Positions 7,153-14,752 of a stretch of 23,106 nt of DNA are shown here, one piece after another. The DNA comes from an uncultured Prevotella sp. (GTDB lineage Bacteria > Bacteroidota > Bacteroidia > Bacteroidales > Bacteroidaceae), in contig USJX01000047.1 in the NCBI GenBank assembly GCA_900555035.1, positions 1-23,106 on the forward strand, given 5' to 3'. The notes under the pieces were generated by a model that was not told the origin of the DNA, ran no database searches, and saw only the letters and a list, made by a program, of their open reading frames with translations. How positions within the stretch are numbered: the first letter of the stretch is position 1; every line of letters begins with the position of its first letter. A program made the translations under genes and the position numbers.

Positions 7153-8877
7153 TTACCAGAAGTATGCATAGAAGGCAGCGCAGAGGCCGATTACTACAAG
7201 TGTACCGATGATATCGAAGGCACCCCAGCTCTCACGGATAGACTTCTTGAAGTCTGATGTGAAGGTGATAGCCTCTACCTGCTCCTTGCTTGGGGCTGGT
7301 GTGAAGCAGCTCACTACTACCATGAAGATGATGAGGAAGACGAGCAACCAGCACTCGAATATGAGCCAGTTGGTCTGCCAGAACCATGCGGTGTAATCCC
7401 AGAATGCACCATCCATTGTAGCCTTACCTGTATCTGTGATGACGTTGGTAACGAGGCGGAGCATACCGATGAGGAAACCAGTAATCATGGTGTATTCACC
7501 TGACTTTGGAGTAATCTTCTTGAAGAAGATACCCATTGCGAATACGGCTACCATGGCTGGAGCCAAGAGTGACTGGATTCCCTGGAGATAGTTATACAAT
7601 GTATCCATCTTCATCATGATTGGCAACCATGCGAAACCGAGAACTACAACAACTATGGTAGCGATACGGCCTACGAGTACGTAGTGAGCCTCAGACATGC
7701 CCTTCTTCAATGGCTTGTAGAAGTCCTCGGTGAAGAGGGTAGCACAGCTGTTGAAGAATGCTGCCAATGAAGCAACGAGTGCGCAGATGAAACCGATGGT
7801 TACGATTCCCTTGATACCAGCAGGAAGAACGGTCTTTACCATGATGGCGAAGGCAGCGTCAGTCTCGTTCATCTGAATTGCGCCCTTCTGAGCCAAGGCT
7901 GCTGCAATCATACCTGGAATGAGGAACATGAAGCAAGGGAGAACCTTGAAGAAACCGGCTGCGATAGTACCGCGACGTGCACGCTTCATAACCTCTACGT
8001 TGCTCTCGCCAGGTACCTGACCGAGTACACGCTGAACGATGTGCTGGTCAGTACACCAGTACCAGAAACCAATGATGGTTGCACCGATGAATACTACGAA
8101 ACCAGGATACTCCTGATACATTGAATCACCTGCCTCCCAGTGGAACATGTGGGTTGTACCATAGCCGTTGTTCAACTTGCCGCAGTAGTCCATCATATCT
8201 GCCCAACCTGCAGAGATGCTTCCACCGCCGAGGGCAGAGAGACCGAGGAAGAGCACGAGGAATGAACCGATGACGAGGATAGGAGTCTGGATGGTTGACA
8301 GAGTCATCACACCCTTCATACCGCCGAATACGGTGAAGATGGTGGTGAGGATAATCAAACCGATGGCACCTACCCAGAAGTTCAAGCCCCAGAGATACTC
8401 GAAGAAAATACCACCTGTAAGTGCGGTAACACTCACCTTGGTGAGGATGTAAGCAACGAGTGTGATGATAGAGAGCCATGAACCTGTACGCTGAGTGTAG
8501 CGGAACTTTAGGAACTCAGGCATGGTAATGATCTTACCCATCTTGTTGATGAGCAACTGATAGAAAGGTACGAACAACCAACCGAGGATGAGGATCATCC
8601 AACCCTGCATCTCCCAGTGAGCCATACCTACACCGCTCTTGGCGCCAGTACCAGCAAGACCCACGAGGTGCTCAGAACCGATGTTGGCTGCGAAGATAGC
8701 CATACCGATTACATACCATGGCTCACCTTTACCGAAGAGGTAAGCAGAAGAGTCTTCGCCCTTCTGAGCCTTTCTGTCTTTCACGATCGCATGCCAGACA
8801 GCCCAAATCACGCCGATTACACCAATGGCGAGCACTGTCCAATCAAGCCATACGAATTCTGTTGAATTCCAATTCAT
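7153..8877 (-). CDS. SSS-family sodium/solute symporter, probable L-arabinose importer
   Basis: This 574-residue inner-membrane protein belongs to the solute:sodium symporter (SGLT-like) family. Hydrophobic segments run from the N-terminus (WTVLAIGVIGVIWAVW) to the last residues (LVVIGLCAAFYAYFW), about 14 in all. The family region FAANIGSEHLVGLAGTGAKS (62-81) and the conserved TVFGGMKGVM segment are present. It would couple inward sodium movement to sugar uptake. L-arabinose is the likely substrate because the gene is placed between the mutarotase and araR, as in the described Bacteroides arabinose cluster; sequence alone does not decide between sugars. It starts 186 bp after the mutarotase gene, across paired GC-rich hairpins, and ends 222 bp before araR. 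Length is within the family range and no key segment is missing. Confidence 0.9.
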   Translation of the reverse strand: MNWNSTEFVWLDWTVLAIGVIGVIWAVWHAIVKDRKAQKGEDSSAYLFGKGEPWYVIGMAIFAANIGSEHLVGLAGTGAKSGVGMAHWEMQGWMILILGWLFVPFYQLLINKMGKIITMPEFLKFRYTQRTGSWLSIITLVAYILTKVSVTALTGGIFFEYLWGLNFWVGAIGLIILTTIFTVFGGMKGVMTLSTIQTPILVIGSFLVLFLGLSALGGGSISAGWADMMDYCGKLNNGYGTTHMFHWEAGDSMYQEYPGFVVFIGATIIGFWYWCTDQHIVQRVLGQVPGESNVEVMKRARRGTIAAGFFKVLPCFMFLIPGMIAAALAQKGAIQMNETDAAFAIMVKTVLPAGIKGIVTIGFICALVASLAAFFNSCATLFTEDFYKPLKKGMSEAHYVLVGRIATIVVVVLGFAWLPIMMKMDTLYNYLQGIQSLLAPAMVAVFAMGIFFKKITPKSGEYTMITGFLIGMLRLVTNVITDTGKATMDGAFWDYTAWFWQTNWLIFECWLLVFLIIFMVVVSCFTPAPSKEQVEAITFTSDFKKSIRESWGAFDIIGTLVVIGLCAAFYAYFW

Positions 8878-8925
8878 AATTACTATAAGATTGTTTGTTT
8901 ATTGTTATAATACTATTTTATTTCT

Positions 8926-8951
8926 TTTATCGGACGTTTTTTCCTTTATCG
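8926..8951. promoter_or_regulatory. Direct repeat TTTATCG upstream of the symporter gene
   Basis: TTTATCG occurs at 8926-8932 and 8945-8951, a 19-bp offset close to two helical turns, 49-74 bp upstream of the symporter start. The same heptamer lies upstream of araR. It may be an AraR operator; the claim rests on recurrence only. Confidence 0.3.
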
Positions 8952-8967
8952 AAAGAATATCCCGTAG

Positions 8968-9051
8968 GCTTGCCGGCGGATTTGCAATCCGCCGGCAAGC
9001 AAGTTCTCATGAGCCTGCCCCACAGGGTTTCGGCGGATTACAAATCTGCCG
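8968..9051. repeat. Paired GC-rich hairpins (REP/REPIN-like)
   Basis: A perfect 15-bp stem (GCTTGCCGGCGGATT, 8968-8982, with its complement at 8986-9000) has a 3-nt TGC loop. A second hairpin at 9031-9051 shares CGGCGGATT, has one G-U pair and an ACA loop. A small CCTG/CAGG stem lies between them. The block is far richer in G and C than the AT-rich sequence beside it. It sits 13 bp after the mutarotase stop and upstream of the symporter gene, so it could limit read-through or stabilise the upstream mRNA. The shared core suggests a mobile or repeated palindromic family, which one window cannot prove. Confidence 0.7.
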
Positions 9052-9063
9052 CTTTGCTTTTCC

Positions 9064-10251
9064 TTACTTCTTAACGCTAAACTTGTAAGCGAGGTGAGAG
9101 TAATACTTCTCTCCTGGCTTCAAAGTTGCATCTGTCCAGCCCTTTACGCCCTGAGCAATCTTGGTTGGAGAATCAGGATACTTCTGGCTCTCGAAGCAGA
9201 CGCTCACGTGCTTTGGATACTTAATTCCATGCTTGCAGGCAATGCCAGTGCCCTGGAAGTTACCGGTGTAAACCTGGATACCTGGCTCGTTGGTGAATAC
9301 CTCGAGCAGGATGCCGCTCTTTGGAGAATAGAGGCTAGCGCAAACGGTCTTATCATCGCCCTTGCCATTCTTATATGTATTCAAGCACCAGTTGTGGTCG
9401 TAACCAGTAGCGTTCTTAATCTGGTCGAAGCTGTAATCCACCTTCTTGCCAATCTCTGTAGGAGTGCGGAAATCCATTGGAGTTCCCTCTACGTTCTTGA
9501 TTTCACCTGTTGGAATGTACAGGCTATCAGCTGGTGTGAACTTATCAGCATTGATGTACATCACCTGATCGAAACCTTCCTTAGAAGGATCGCCATTCAG
9601 ATTGAAGTAGCTGTGGTTGGTCATGTTGACAACAGTTTCCTTATCTGTTGTTGCACCAAACTCGATATCGAGTGTATTATCGCTCTTCACGGTATATTTA
9701 GCAGTAGCTGTCACATTACCCGGGAAACCATTCTCGCCATCCTTTGCGTGGATAGTGAAGGTTACGGAAGAATCATTCTTCTCTGTAATGTCGTAAACCT
9801 GGTTCAACCAACCTGTGGCACCACCGCCATGGAGGCAGTTGCCATTATCGTTTGGCTTCAGATTATAAGTCTTGCCAGCAAGTGTCAACTTAGAATCCTT
9901 GATACGGTTGGCATAACGGCCCACTGAAGATCCGTAATCAGAAGGAGAGTTGAGGGTGTCAGCATACTGATGAATGTTGTCGTAGCCGAGCACTACATCT
10001 GTATGCTTGCCATCCTTGTCCATCACTGAGATGGAAACCACACGTCCACCATAGTTGGTGAGACATACCTCCATGCCATTGGCATTTTTGAGGGTTACTA
10101 ACTCAGTCTTCTTGCCCAAAACAGTAGAATCGAAGTCTGCTGGATTCAAGCCTGACTGTGTAAGACTAGCATTGCTGCTTGAAGAACAAGCTGAGAGGGT
10201 AGCGATTGCCGCGAAACCAACTCCCATAAAGAGGTTCTTTGCGTTACTCAT
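9064..10251 (-). CDS. galM: Lipoprotein aldose 1-epimerase (mutarotase)
   Basis: This 395-residue GalM-family enzyme interconverts alpha and beta anomers of aldoses. The N-terminus is a lipoprotein signal: a hydrophobic run ending in the lipobox LSAC with the modified Cys at residue 22. No acidic surface-export signal follows the Cys (it reads CSSSSNAS), so a periplasm-facing lipoprotein is favoured. Catalytic residues are visible: H141 (CLHGGGATGW), H213 (TNHSYFNLNG) and the base E354 (CFESQKYPDSP). Being first in the arabinose run, it probably equilibrates arabinose anomers before uptake, the role given to the corresponding gene of the Bacteroides cluster. A candidate promoter lies 38-68 bp upstream and hairpins lie just after the stop. 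It differs from the leaderless cytoplasmic paralogue at 13546-14631. Confidence 0.92.
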   Translation of the reverse strand: MSNAKNLFMGVGFAAIATLSACSSSSNASLTQSGLNPADFDSTVLGKKTELVTLKNANGMEVCLTNYGGRVVSISVMDKDGKHTDVVLGYDNIHQYADTLNSPSDYGSSVGRYANRIKDSKLTLAGKTYNLKPNDNGNCLHGGGATGWLNQVYDITEKNDSSVTFTIHAKDGENGFPGNVTATAKYTVKSDNTLDIEFGATTDKETVVNMTNHSYFNLNGDPSKEGFDQVMYINADKFTPADSLYIPTGEIKNVEGTPMDFRTPTEIGKKVDYSFDQIKNATGYDHNWCLNTYKNGKGDDKTVCASLYSPKSGILLEVFTNEPGIQVYTGNFQGTGIACKHGIKYPKHVSVCFESQKYPDSPTKIAQGVKGWTDATLKPGEKYYSHLAYKFSVKK

Positions 10252-10266
10252 TTTTAGGTTGTTTTA

Positions 10267-10276
10267 TATCGTTTAT
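10267..10276. promoter_or_regulatory. Candidate AraR site in the mutarotase leader
   Basis: TATCGTTTAT, identical to a site upstream of araR, lies just downstream of the predicted transcription start of the arabinose run and 16-25 bp before the mutarotase start codon. That position suits a repressor. No binding evidence exists here. Confidence 0.3.
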
Positions 10277-10288
10277 TAATTTTGGGTG

Positions 10289-10319
10289 TAAAATTACAAC
10301 TTTATTTCGAATTAGCAAT
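10289..10319 (-). promoter_or_regulatory. Candidate promoter of the arabinose run
   Basis: On the minus strand ATTG (10316-10319), 19 bp, then TAATTTTA (10289-10296) fit the Bacteroidota form TTTG/TAnnTTTG with one mismatch in each box. Transcription would begin near 10282, about 30 bp before the mutarotase start codon. Confidence 0.5.
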
Positions 10320-10655
10320 AGTTTTCCCTAACTTTTTTCATCCTAAAGTGTGTTTTTAACACTATTTGCACTTAATTGCCCCATTTCGGGCGTTTTACCC
10401 TCATTTTTCCCCGTTTTCACCGACATTCACTCTTTGTTTGGGAAAAAGCAGGAATAGCATGCATTCTACAGAAATAGCATCCCTCCACACGCCCTGAAAG
10501 CGTATCTGAAAGACTTACCGGCTGAAGTTTCGCAAGAACTTCCCTACACGCCTTGAAAGGGCAAAAGGGCAGAAGCTCATAGGAAGGTGTGTTAAAATTT
10601 CAAGACACACCCTCTTTACAAATAAGCAAGACAGTCGCCCAGTAAGAGCAAAAGT
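10320..10655. other. Non-coding stretch upstream of the arabinose run
   Basis: No convincing gene is seen in the 464-bp gap between galK and the mutarotase gene outside its promoter and the galK terminator. It holds imperfect direct repeats (CCACACGCCCTGAAAG at 10485-10500 and CTACACGCCTTGAAAG at 10544-10559), two AATAGCAT copies near 10453 and 10473, a small hairpin GAAGTT/AACTTC at 10524-10542, and GGTGTGT/ACACACC at 10586-10611. It could contain a regulator site, a leader or a small RNA, but nothing identifies one. Confidence 0.5.
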
Positions 10656-10663
10656 ACAAAAAA

Positions 10664-10693
10664 AACTGCAGTTGGTGTTTGCCGACTGCAGTT
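10664..10693 (-). terminator. Intrinsic terminator after galK
   Basis: AACTGCAGTTGG (10664-10675) pairs with CCGACTGCAGTT (10682-10693), 12 bp with one G-U pair. On the minus strand a run of T follows directly. It lies 22 bp after the galK stop and ends the gluP-galK transcript. Confidence 0.88.
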
Positions 10694-10715
10694 CCTTTTA
10701 TATTAATAATGAATA

Positions 10716-11876
10716 TTAGCAAACTTTGTGAGAACCCTCAGAGATAACCACTGGGTAAATCTCAGGAGCGTGACCATACTTAGCTGTGAACTTAGCGGTA
10801 ACATCCTCAACAAACTTGTCGTAAATATCATCCTTTACCAAGTTGATGGTGCAGCCACCAAAGCCACCACCCATAATACGGCTACCAGTTACACCGTTCT
10901 CCTTGGCAACATCGTTCAAGAAGTCGAGCTCCTCGCAGCTTACCTCGTATTCCTTGCTCAAACCGTAGTGAGTCTCGTACATCTTCTGACCTACTGTCTC
11001 GTAGTCACCCTTCTCAAGAGCATCGCAGACTGCTAATACGCGGTCCTTCTCGCCCAATACGAAGTGAGCGCGGCTGTAATCCTCTTCGCCTACCTCAGCG
11101 CGAACTTCCTCCAGCTGCTCCCATGTGCAATCGCGGAGGGTCTCGAACTTAGCCTCTGGGTGCTTAGCAGCGATGTGCTTAACCACGTTCTCGCAAGAGT
11201 TACGACGGTCGTTGTATGGAGAACCTGCCAACTCGTGCTTAACCTTAGAGTTAACCAAGCAGAGCTTGTAACCCTGTGGCTCGAATGGGAAGTACTCGAA
11301 CTCACGGCTGTTGCAGTCGAGACGCATCAACTTACCCTCCTTACCGAATACAGAAGCAAACTGGTCCATGATACCGCAGTTAACGCCGATGTACTTGTGC
11401 TCAGTAGCCTGACCAGCGAGAACGAGATCCCACTTAGAAACCTTGTTGTCACCGAAGAGGTCGTTCAAAGCGAAAGCGAAGCAGCTCTCAAGAGCAGCAG
11501 AAGAAGACATGCCTGCACCGAGAGGTACATCACCATAGAATGCTGCATTGAAACCTTTAACGTCAACGCCCAAAGCCTTCATCTCCTGACAGACACCATA
11601 GATGTAACGTGCCCAAGAAGCGCGAGGACCCTCAGGGGCATTTACCTTGAACTCAACGCGGTCCTTCAGGTCGATAGAGTAGAGCATTACTGTATCTGTT
11701 CCGTTAGGACGAATCTCTGCCATGATGCCCTTATCTACAGCACCTGGGAATACGAATCCACCATTATAATCAGTGTGCTCACCAATCAAGTTAATACGAC
11801 CTGGTGACATGTAGATGTTACCAGTTTTACCATCAAAGTGCTTGATAAAGCGGCTTCTTACTTTTTCAATATCCAT
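10716..11876 (-). CDS. galK: Galactokinase
   Basis: This 386-residue GHMP kinase phosphorylates D-galactose to galactose-1-phosphate, the first committed Leloir step. The galactokinase signature GRINLIGEHTDYNGG is at 26-40, including the catalytic Arg R27. The GHMP ATP-binding loop PLGAGMSSSAALE is at 118-130, the catalytic Asp D171 in GIMDQFASVFG, and the C-terminal glycine-rich motif SRIMGGGFGGCT near 337-348. Length is normal. It follows the MFS transporter gene after 140 bp that hold a large inverted repeat, and ends at a strong intrinsic terminator. galT and galE are not in the window, so the rest of the pathway must lie elsewhere. Function is secure. Confidence 0.97.
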   Translation of the reverse strand: MDIEKVRSRFIKHFDGKTGNIYMSPGRINLIGEHTDYNGGFVFPGAVDKGIMAEIRPNGTDTVMLYSIDLKDRVEFKVNAPEGPRASWARYIYGVCQEMKALGVDVKGFNAAFYGDVPLGAGMSSSAALESCFAFALNDLFGDNKVSKWDLVLAGQATEHKYIGVNCGIMDQFASVFGKEGKLMRLDCNSREFEYFPFEPQGYKLCLVNSKVKHELAGSPYNDRRNSCENVVKHIAAKHPEAKFETLRDCTWEQLEEVRAEVGEEDYSRAHFVLGEKDRVLAVCDALEKGDYETVGQKMYETHYGLSKEYEVSCEELDFLNDVAKENGVTGSRIMGGGFGGCTINLVKDDIYDKFVEDVTAKFTAKYGHAPEIYPVVISEGSHKVC

Positions 11877-11927
11877 AATTGTAGTAGTTTAAAAAGTTAT
11901 TACTAAAGTTTTGATTATCAGTTTGAT

Positions 11928-12002
11928 ATTCCCGGGTATTCAAGCTATGCTTTAAAGCTTTACTTACAAGTGTTACTTTCAAGTTTTGTTTTACCCGGGA
12001 AT
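11928..12002. repeat. Inverted repeat with CCCGGG cores between gluP and galK
   Basis: ATTCCCGGGTA (11928-11938) and TACCCGGGAAT (11992-12002) are perfect inverted 11-mers, each centred on the palindrome CCCGGG, 64 bp apart centre to centre. Inside lie ACTTACAAGT (11962-11971) and ACTTTCAAGT (11975-11984), and the palindrome GCTTTAAAGC. It may be paired operator sites or an mRNA stem between two cotranscribed genes. Confidence 0.6.
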
Positions 12003-12016
12003 GCTTCCCCTCAAGA

Positions 12017-13363
12017 TTACTCTACAGGGATGTCCTTATTTACATTCTTGCAACCTACGAGAGCGTAGAAGAGGATGTATGCAATCATTGCGATGATTAC
12101 CCAGTAAGATGCGATAGGGCCAGCAGCCTTAGCAACTGCATCCTGGATAAGAGGCATTACACCACCACCAACTACCATCATCATGAAGATACCTGATGCC
12201 TGAGCAGTGTATTTGCCAAGACCCTCTACTGCGAGGTTGAAGATACCACCCCACATGATTGATGTACACAAACCGCAGACTGCAATGAGCACACACTTGG
12301 TAGGAATTGTAAATGCTACAACACCAGTACCATGGTCGTCGAGCTTAAGCAGATTGGCAATCTCTGAGTCGCCTGCCAAAGCAAAGTTCAAAGTGTTGGT
12401 CTCTGGCAAGAAGATAGCTGTCAACAGCAAGAGAATAGCTACTGTAGAAACCACTGTCATCTGAGTCTTGGTAGAAATGGCACCGCTGATGAATGAGCTG
12501 AGGAATCGACCACACATCATGAGCAACCAGTAAACTGCTGCGAAAGCACCACCTACAGAAGCTGCACCCGTAAAGTCCATGCTACTGATGTAGAAGATAA
12601 GCTGAGCTGGGATACCAATCTCAACACCTACATAGAAGAAGATACCGATTACACCGAGTACGCAGTGACGGAAAGACCAAGGACTATGATCGTACTGAAC
12701 ATTCTCCTTCTTGATGTTTGGCTCAGGAATAGCAACGAACCAAATGATGAAGAAGGCTGCGATGAATACGGCCATACCGATGAAGAGGAGAGGAGCAACG
12801 TCGCTCATGCTTGTGTTTGCTGTAACTGTACCTACGAGCACACCGGCCAACAGTGGAGTGAGAGTTCCACTCAAAGAGTTCAATGTACCACCAATCTGAA
12901 TGAGCTGGTTACCACGGTTACCACCGCCACCGAGCAAGTTCAACATTGGGTTTACTACTGTGTTAAGCATACATACGCAGAAGCCGCAGATGAATGCACC
13001 CAACAGATAGATAATCAAGTTGAGGCAAACGGCACCTGAACTGAGTGTAAAGACAGGAATGTCATCACCGAAGATGCTTGATAAGTACTGGATCATCAAA
13101 CCGATTGTACCGACGGCAAGTGCAATCAATGCAGTTTTCTTGTAACCCTTGTTTTCAATCATCTTACCTGCAGGAATACCCATAAAGAGGTAAGCGGCGA
13201 AGTTCATGAAGTTACCCATCATGGCTGCCCAAGAGTACTTAAAGCCCCAGATGTTGCCAAAAGGTGCTCCCATGTTAGTTACAAACGAAATCATTGCAAA
13301 GATAAAACACATCGTAATGATTGCAATGATGCGACCGTTGTTGTTTCCAATTTTTTGTTCCAT
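12017..13363 (-). CDS. gluP: MFS glucose/galactose-type transporter (FucP/GluP family)
   Basis: This 448-residue inner-membrane protein has about 12 hydrophobic segments and belongs to the fucose-galactose-glucose:H+ symporter branch of the MFS. Family features are the early GAPFGNIWGFKYSWAAMMGN region and the conserved LNTVVNPMLNLLGGGGNRG block (133-151), followed by QIGGTLNSLSGTLTPLLAG. It would bring galactose and/or glucose into the cytoplasm with protons. Its placement directly before galK supports galactose, but the family also takes glucose and fucose. The gene is separated from the upstream epimerase by 182 bp including a strong terminator, so it probably has its own promoter, although I could not find a clear -33/-7 pair. 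Direct repeats in that leader may be regulator sites. Confidence 0.9.
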   Translation of the reverse strand: MEQKIGNNNGRIIAIITMCFIFAMISFVTNMGAPFGNIWGFKYSWAAMMGNFMNFAAYLFMGIPAGKMIENKGYKKTALIALAVGTIGLMIQYLSSIFGDDIPVFTLSSGAVCLNLIIYLLGAFICGFCVCMLNTVVNPMLNLLGGGGNRGNQLIQIGGTLNSLSGTLTPLLAGVLVGTVTANTSMSDVAPLLFIGMAVFIAAFFIIWFVAIPEPNIKKENVQYDHSPWSFRHCVLGVIGIFFYVGVEIGIPAQLIFYISSMDFTGAASVGGAFAAVYWLLMMCGRFLSSFISGAISTKTQMTVVSTVAILLLLTAIFLPETNTLNFALAGDSEIANLLKLDDHGTGVVAFTIPTKCVLIAVCGLCTSIMWGGIFNLAVEGLGKYTAQASGIFMMMVVGGGVMPLIQDAVAKAAGPIASYWVIIAMIAYILFYALVGCKNVNKDIPVE

Positions 13364-13437
13364 TGTTTAATTTTGATAGTTGATATTTTATTGTTATGTT
13401 TAATATTTGCGTTTGTTGTCGGCTTTCACCTTACTAT

Positions 13438-13478
13438 CGGTTTTTACCGCATTGTTTATTCTTGTCAGATTTACCGCA
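13438..13478. promoter_or_regulatory. Repeats in the gluP leader
   Basis: TTTACCGCA occurs at 13443-13451 and 13470-13478 (27-bp offset). The first copy overlaps the small palindrome CGGTTTTTACCG at 13438-13449. They lie 75-115 bp upstream of the gluP start. A regulator site is possible; no known consensus was matched. Confidence 0.25.
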
Positions 13479-13526
13479 AAAAGGAGCAACTGCCTCTGCA
13501 TGATTTATTTAGAGGCAGCAACTCCT
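13477..13526 (-). terminator. Intrinsic terminator after the cytoplasmic epimerase gene
   Basis: CTGCCTCT (13490-13497) pairs with AGAGGCAG (13511-13518). An internal CAA/CAA loop is closed by GGAG/CTCC. On the minus strand TTTTTG follows directly, giving a typical intrinsic terminator 20 bp after the stop codon. It separates this gene from gluP-galK. Confidence 0.85.
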
Positions 13527-13545
13527 AATGTGTTATGAAAGATGT

Positions 13546-14631
13546 TTATTTCTCTACGCCAAACTTATAGATTGTTTTCTGGGTGTATGTCTCACCTGGA
13601 TTCAATCGGCAACTTGGGAAGTAAGGATGATTAGGTGTATCTGGGAACTTCTGTGCCTCGAAGCATACTGCGCTGCGGCGTGGGAAGGTTGCACCATGCT
13701 GACCCTTGATGCCTGCCAGGAAGTTACCTGTGTACATCTGCAAACCTGGTTCTGTGGTGTAAACCTCCATGGTACGACAACTAACTGGATCTTTGATGCG
13801 AGCAGCAAAGCTCATCTCGCCTTCTTCCTTCTTATTCAATACATAGTTGTGGTCGTAACCCGAACCATTCTTAATCTGCTCGTTGTCCGCGTTGATGTCC
13901 TGGCCGATTGGCTTTGGAGTGCGGAAATCGAATGGTGTACCCTCTACCTTCAGGATTTCACCTGTTGGGATAGACTCCTCATCTATAGGCAGATAGTAGT
14001 CTGCGTTAACCTGACAGATGATGTTGTCGATGGTTGGTGTTGGGTTAGCGATTCCCTGGATTGAGAAGAACGCATGGTGGGTCAGGTTGCAGATGGTCAT
14101 CTTGTTGGTTGTAGCCTGATACTTGATGACGAACTCGTTGTCGTCGGTCAAGGTATAAGCCACCCAAACTGTCAGCTCTCCAGAGAAACCTTCCTCGCCG
14201 TATGGGCTGGTGTACTTCAATACTACGGCATTGTCGCTCATGCGAGTTGCATCCCAAACGTGTGCGTGGAATCCTGTAGGACCTCCATGCAAGTGGTTCT
14301 TGCCATCGTTGCATGCCAACTGATACTCCTTGCCATGAAGGGTGAATTTACCCTCCTTGATACGGTTACCATAACGACCGATGAGGACGCTCAAGAAAGG
14401 CTCAGGCGAGTTGATGACATCCTGGATGTTGTCGTGGCCCTGAATGAGGTTGGCGTAGTTGCCGTCCTTATCAGGCATCATGATTGCAACAACAGCACCA
14501 CCATAGTTTGTCACAGCAATCTCGTTGCCCTGCTTGTTTCTCAACACGAAGAGATCAGTCTTCTTTCCGTTCACTGTGGTCTGAAAATCTTCTCTTTTCA
14601 AACCACACTTGTTAACTGGTTCTGTATTCAT
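13546..14631 (-). CDS. galM: Cytoplasmic aldose 1-epimerase (mutarotase)
   Basis: This 361-residue GalM-family protein lacks a signal peptide or lipobox (MNTEPVNKCGLKREDF), so it acts in the cytoplasm, in contrast to the lipoprotein paralogue at 9064-10251. Catalytic positions are H115 (NHLHGGPTGFH), H186 (LTHHAFFSIQG) and E325 (VCFEAQKFPDTPNHP). It converts beta-D-galactose to the alpha anomer that galactokinase uses, which fits its place upstream of gluP-galK. A candidate promoter lies 51-82 bp upstream, overlapped by an inverted repeat. A strong terminator follows the stop, so it may be expressed as a single gene with partial read-through. Length matches cytoplasmic GalM enzymes. Confidence 0.93.
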   Translation of the reverse strand: MNTEPVNKCGLKREDFQTTVNGKKTDLFVLRNKQGNEIAVTNYGGAVVAIMMPDKDGNYANLIQGHDNIQDVINSPEPFLSVLIGRYGNRIKEGKFTLHGKEYQLACNDGKNHLHGGPTGFHAHVWDATRMSDNAVVLKYTSPYGEEGFSGELTVWVAYTLTDDNEFVIKYQATTNKMTICNLTHHAFFSIQGIANPTPTIDNIICQVNADYYLPIDEESIPTGEILKVEGTPFDFRTPKPIGQDINADNEQIKNGSGYDHNYVLNKKEEGEMSFAARIKDPVSCRTMEVYTTEPGLQMYTGNFLAGIKGQHGATFPRRSAVCFEAQKFPDTPNHPYFPSCRLNPGETYTQKTIYKFGVEK

Positions 14632-14643
14632 AATATGTCATTG

Positions 14644-14694
14644 TTTAGTTACTCTACTTTATGTTCTAAAGTAATCTACTGCAAAGTAACTAAA
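14644..14694. promoter_or_regulatory. Nested inverted repeats over the epimerase promoter
   Basis: TTTAGTTACT (14644-14653) and AGTAACTAAA (14685-14694) are perfect inverted copies; inside, TACTTTA (14655-14661) pairs with TAAAGTA (14667-14673). The outer arm overlaps the predicted -7 box, as expected for an operator, while the inner stem would lie at the start of the mRNA. Confidence 0.4.
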
Positions 14695-14713
14695 AAAAAA
14701 TGAATGTGACAAA
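14682..14713 (-). promoter_or_regulatory. Candidate promoter of the cytoplasmic epimerase gene
   Basis: Minus strand TTTG (14710-14713), 20 bp, then TTACTTTG (14682-14689), one base from TAnnTTTG. A T-run fills the spacer. Transcription would start near 14676, about 45 bp before the start codon. Confidence 0.55.
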
Positions 14714-14752
14714 TTATTTGGCAATTATTTAATTTAAAAAAACTAAAAATTT

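Noticed and set aside
9094..9927. 277-codon plus-strand open frame opposite the lipoprotein mutarotase
   Set aside because: Antisense to a gene with intact catalytic residues; no recognisable domain or start signal.
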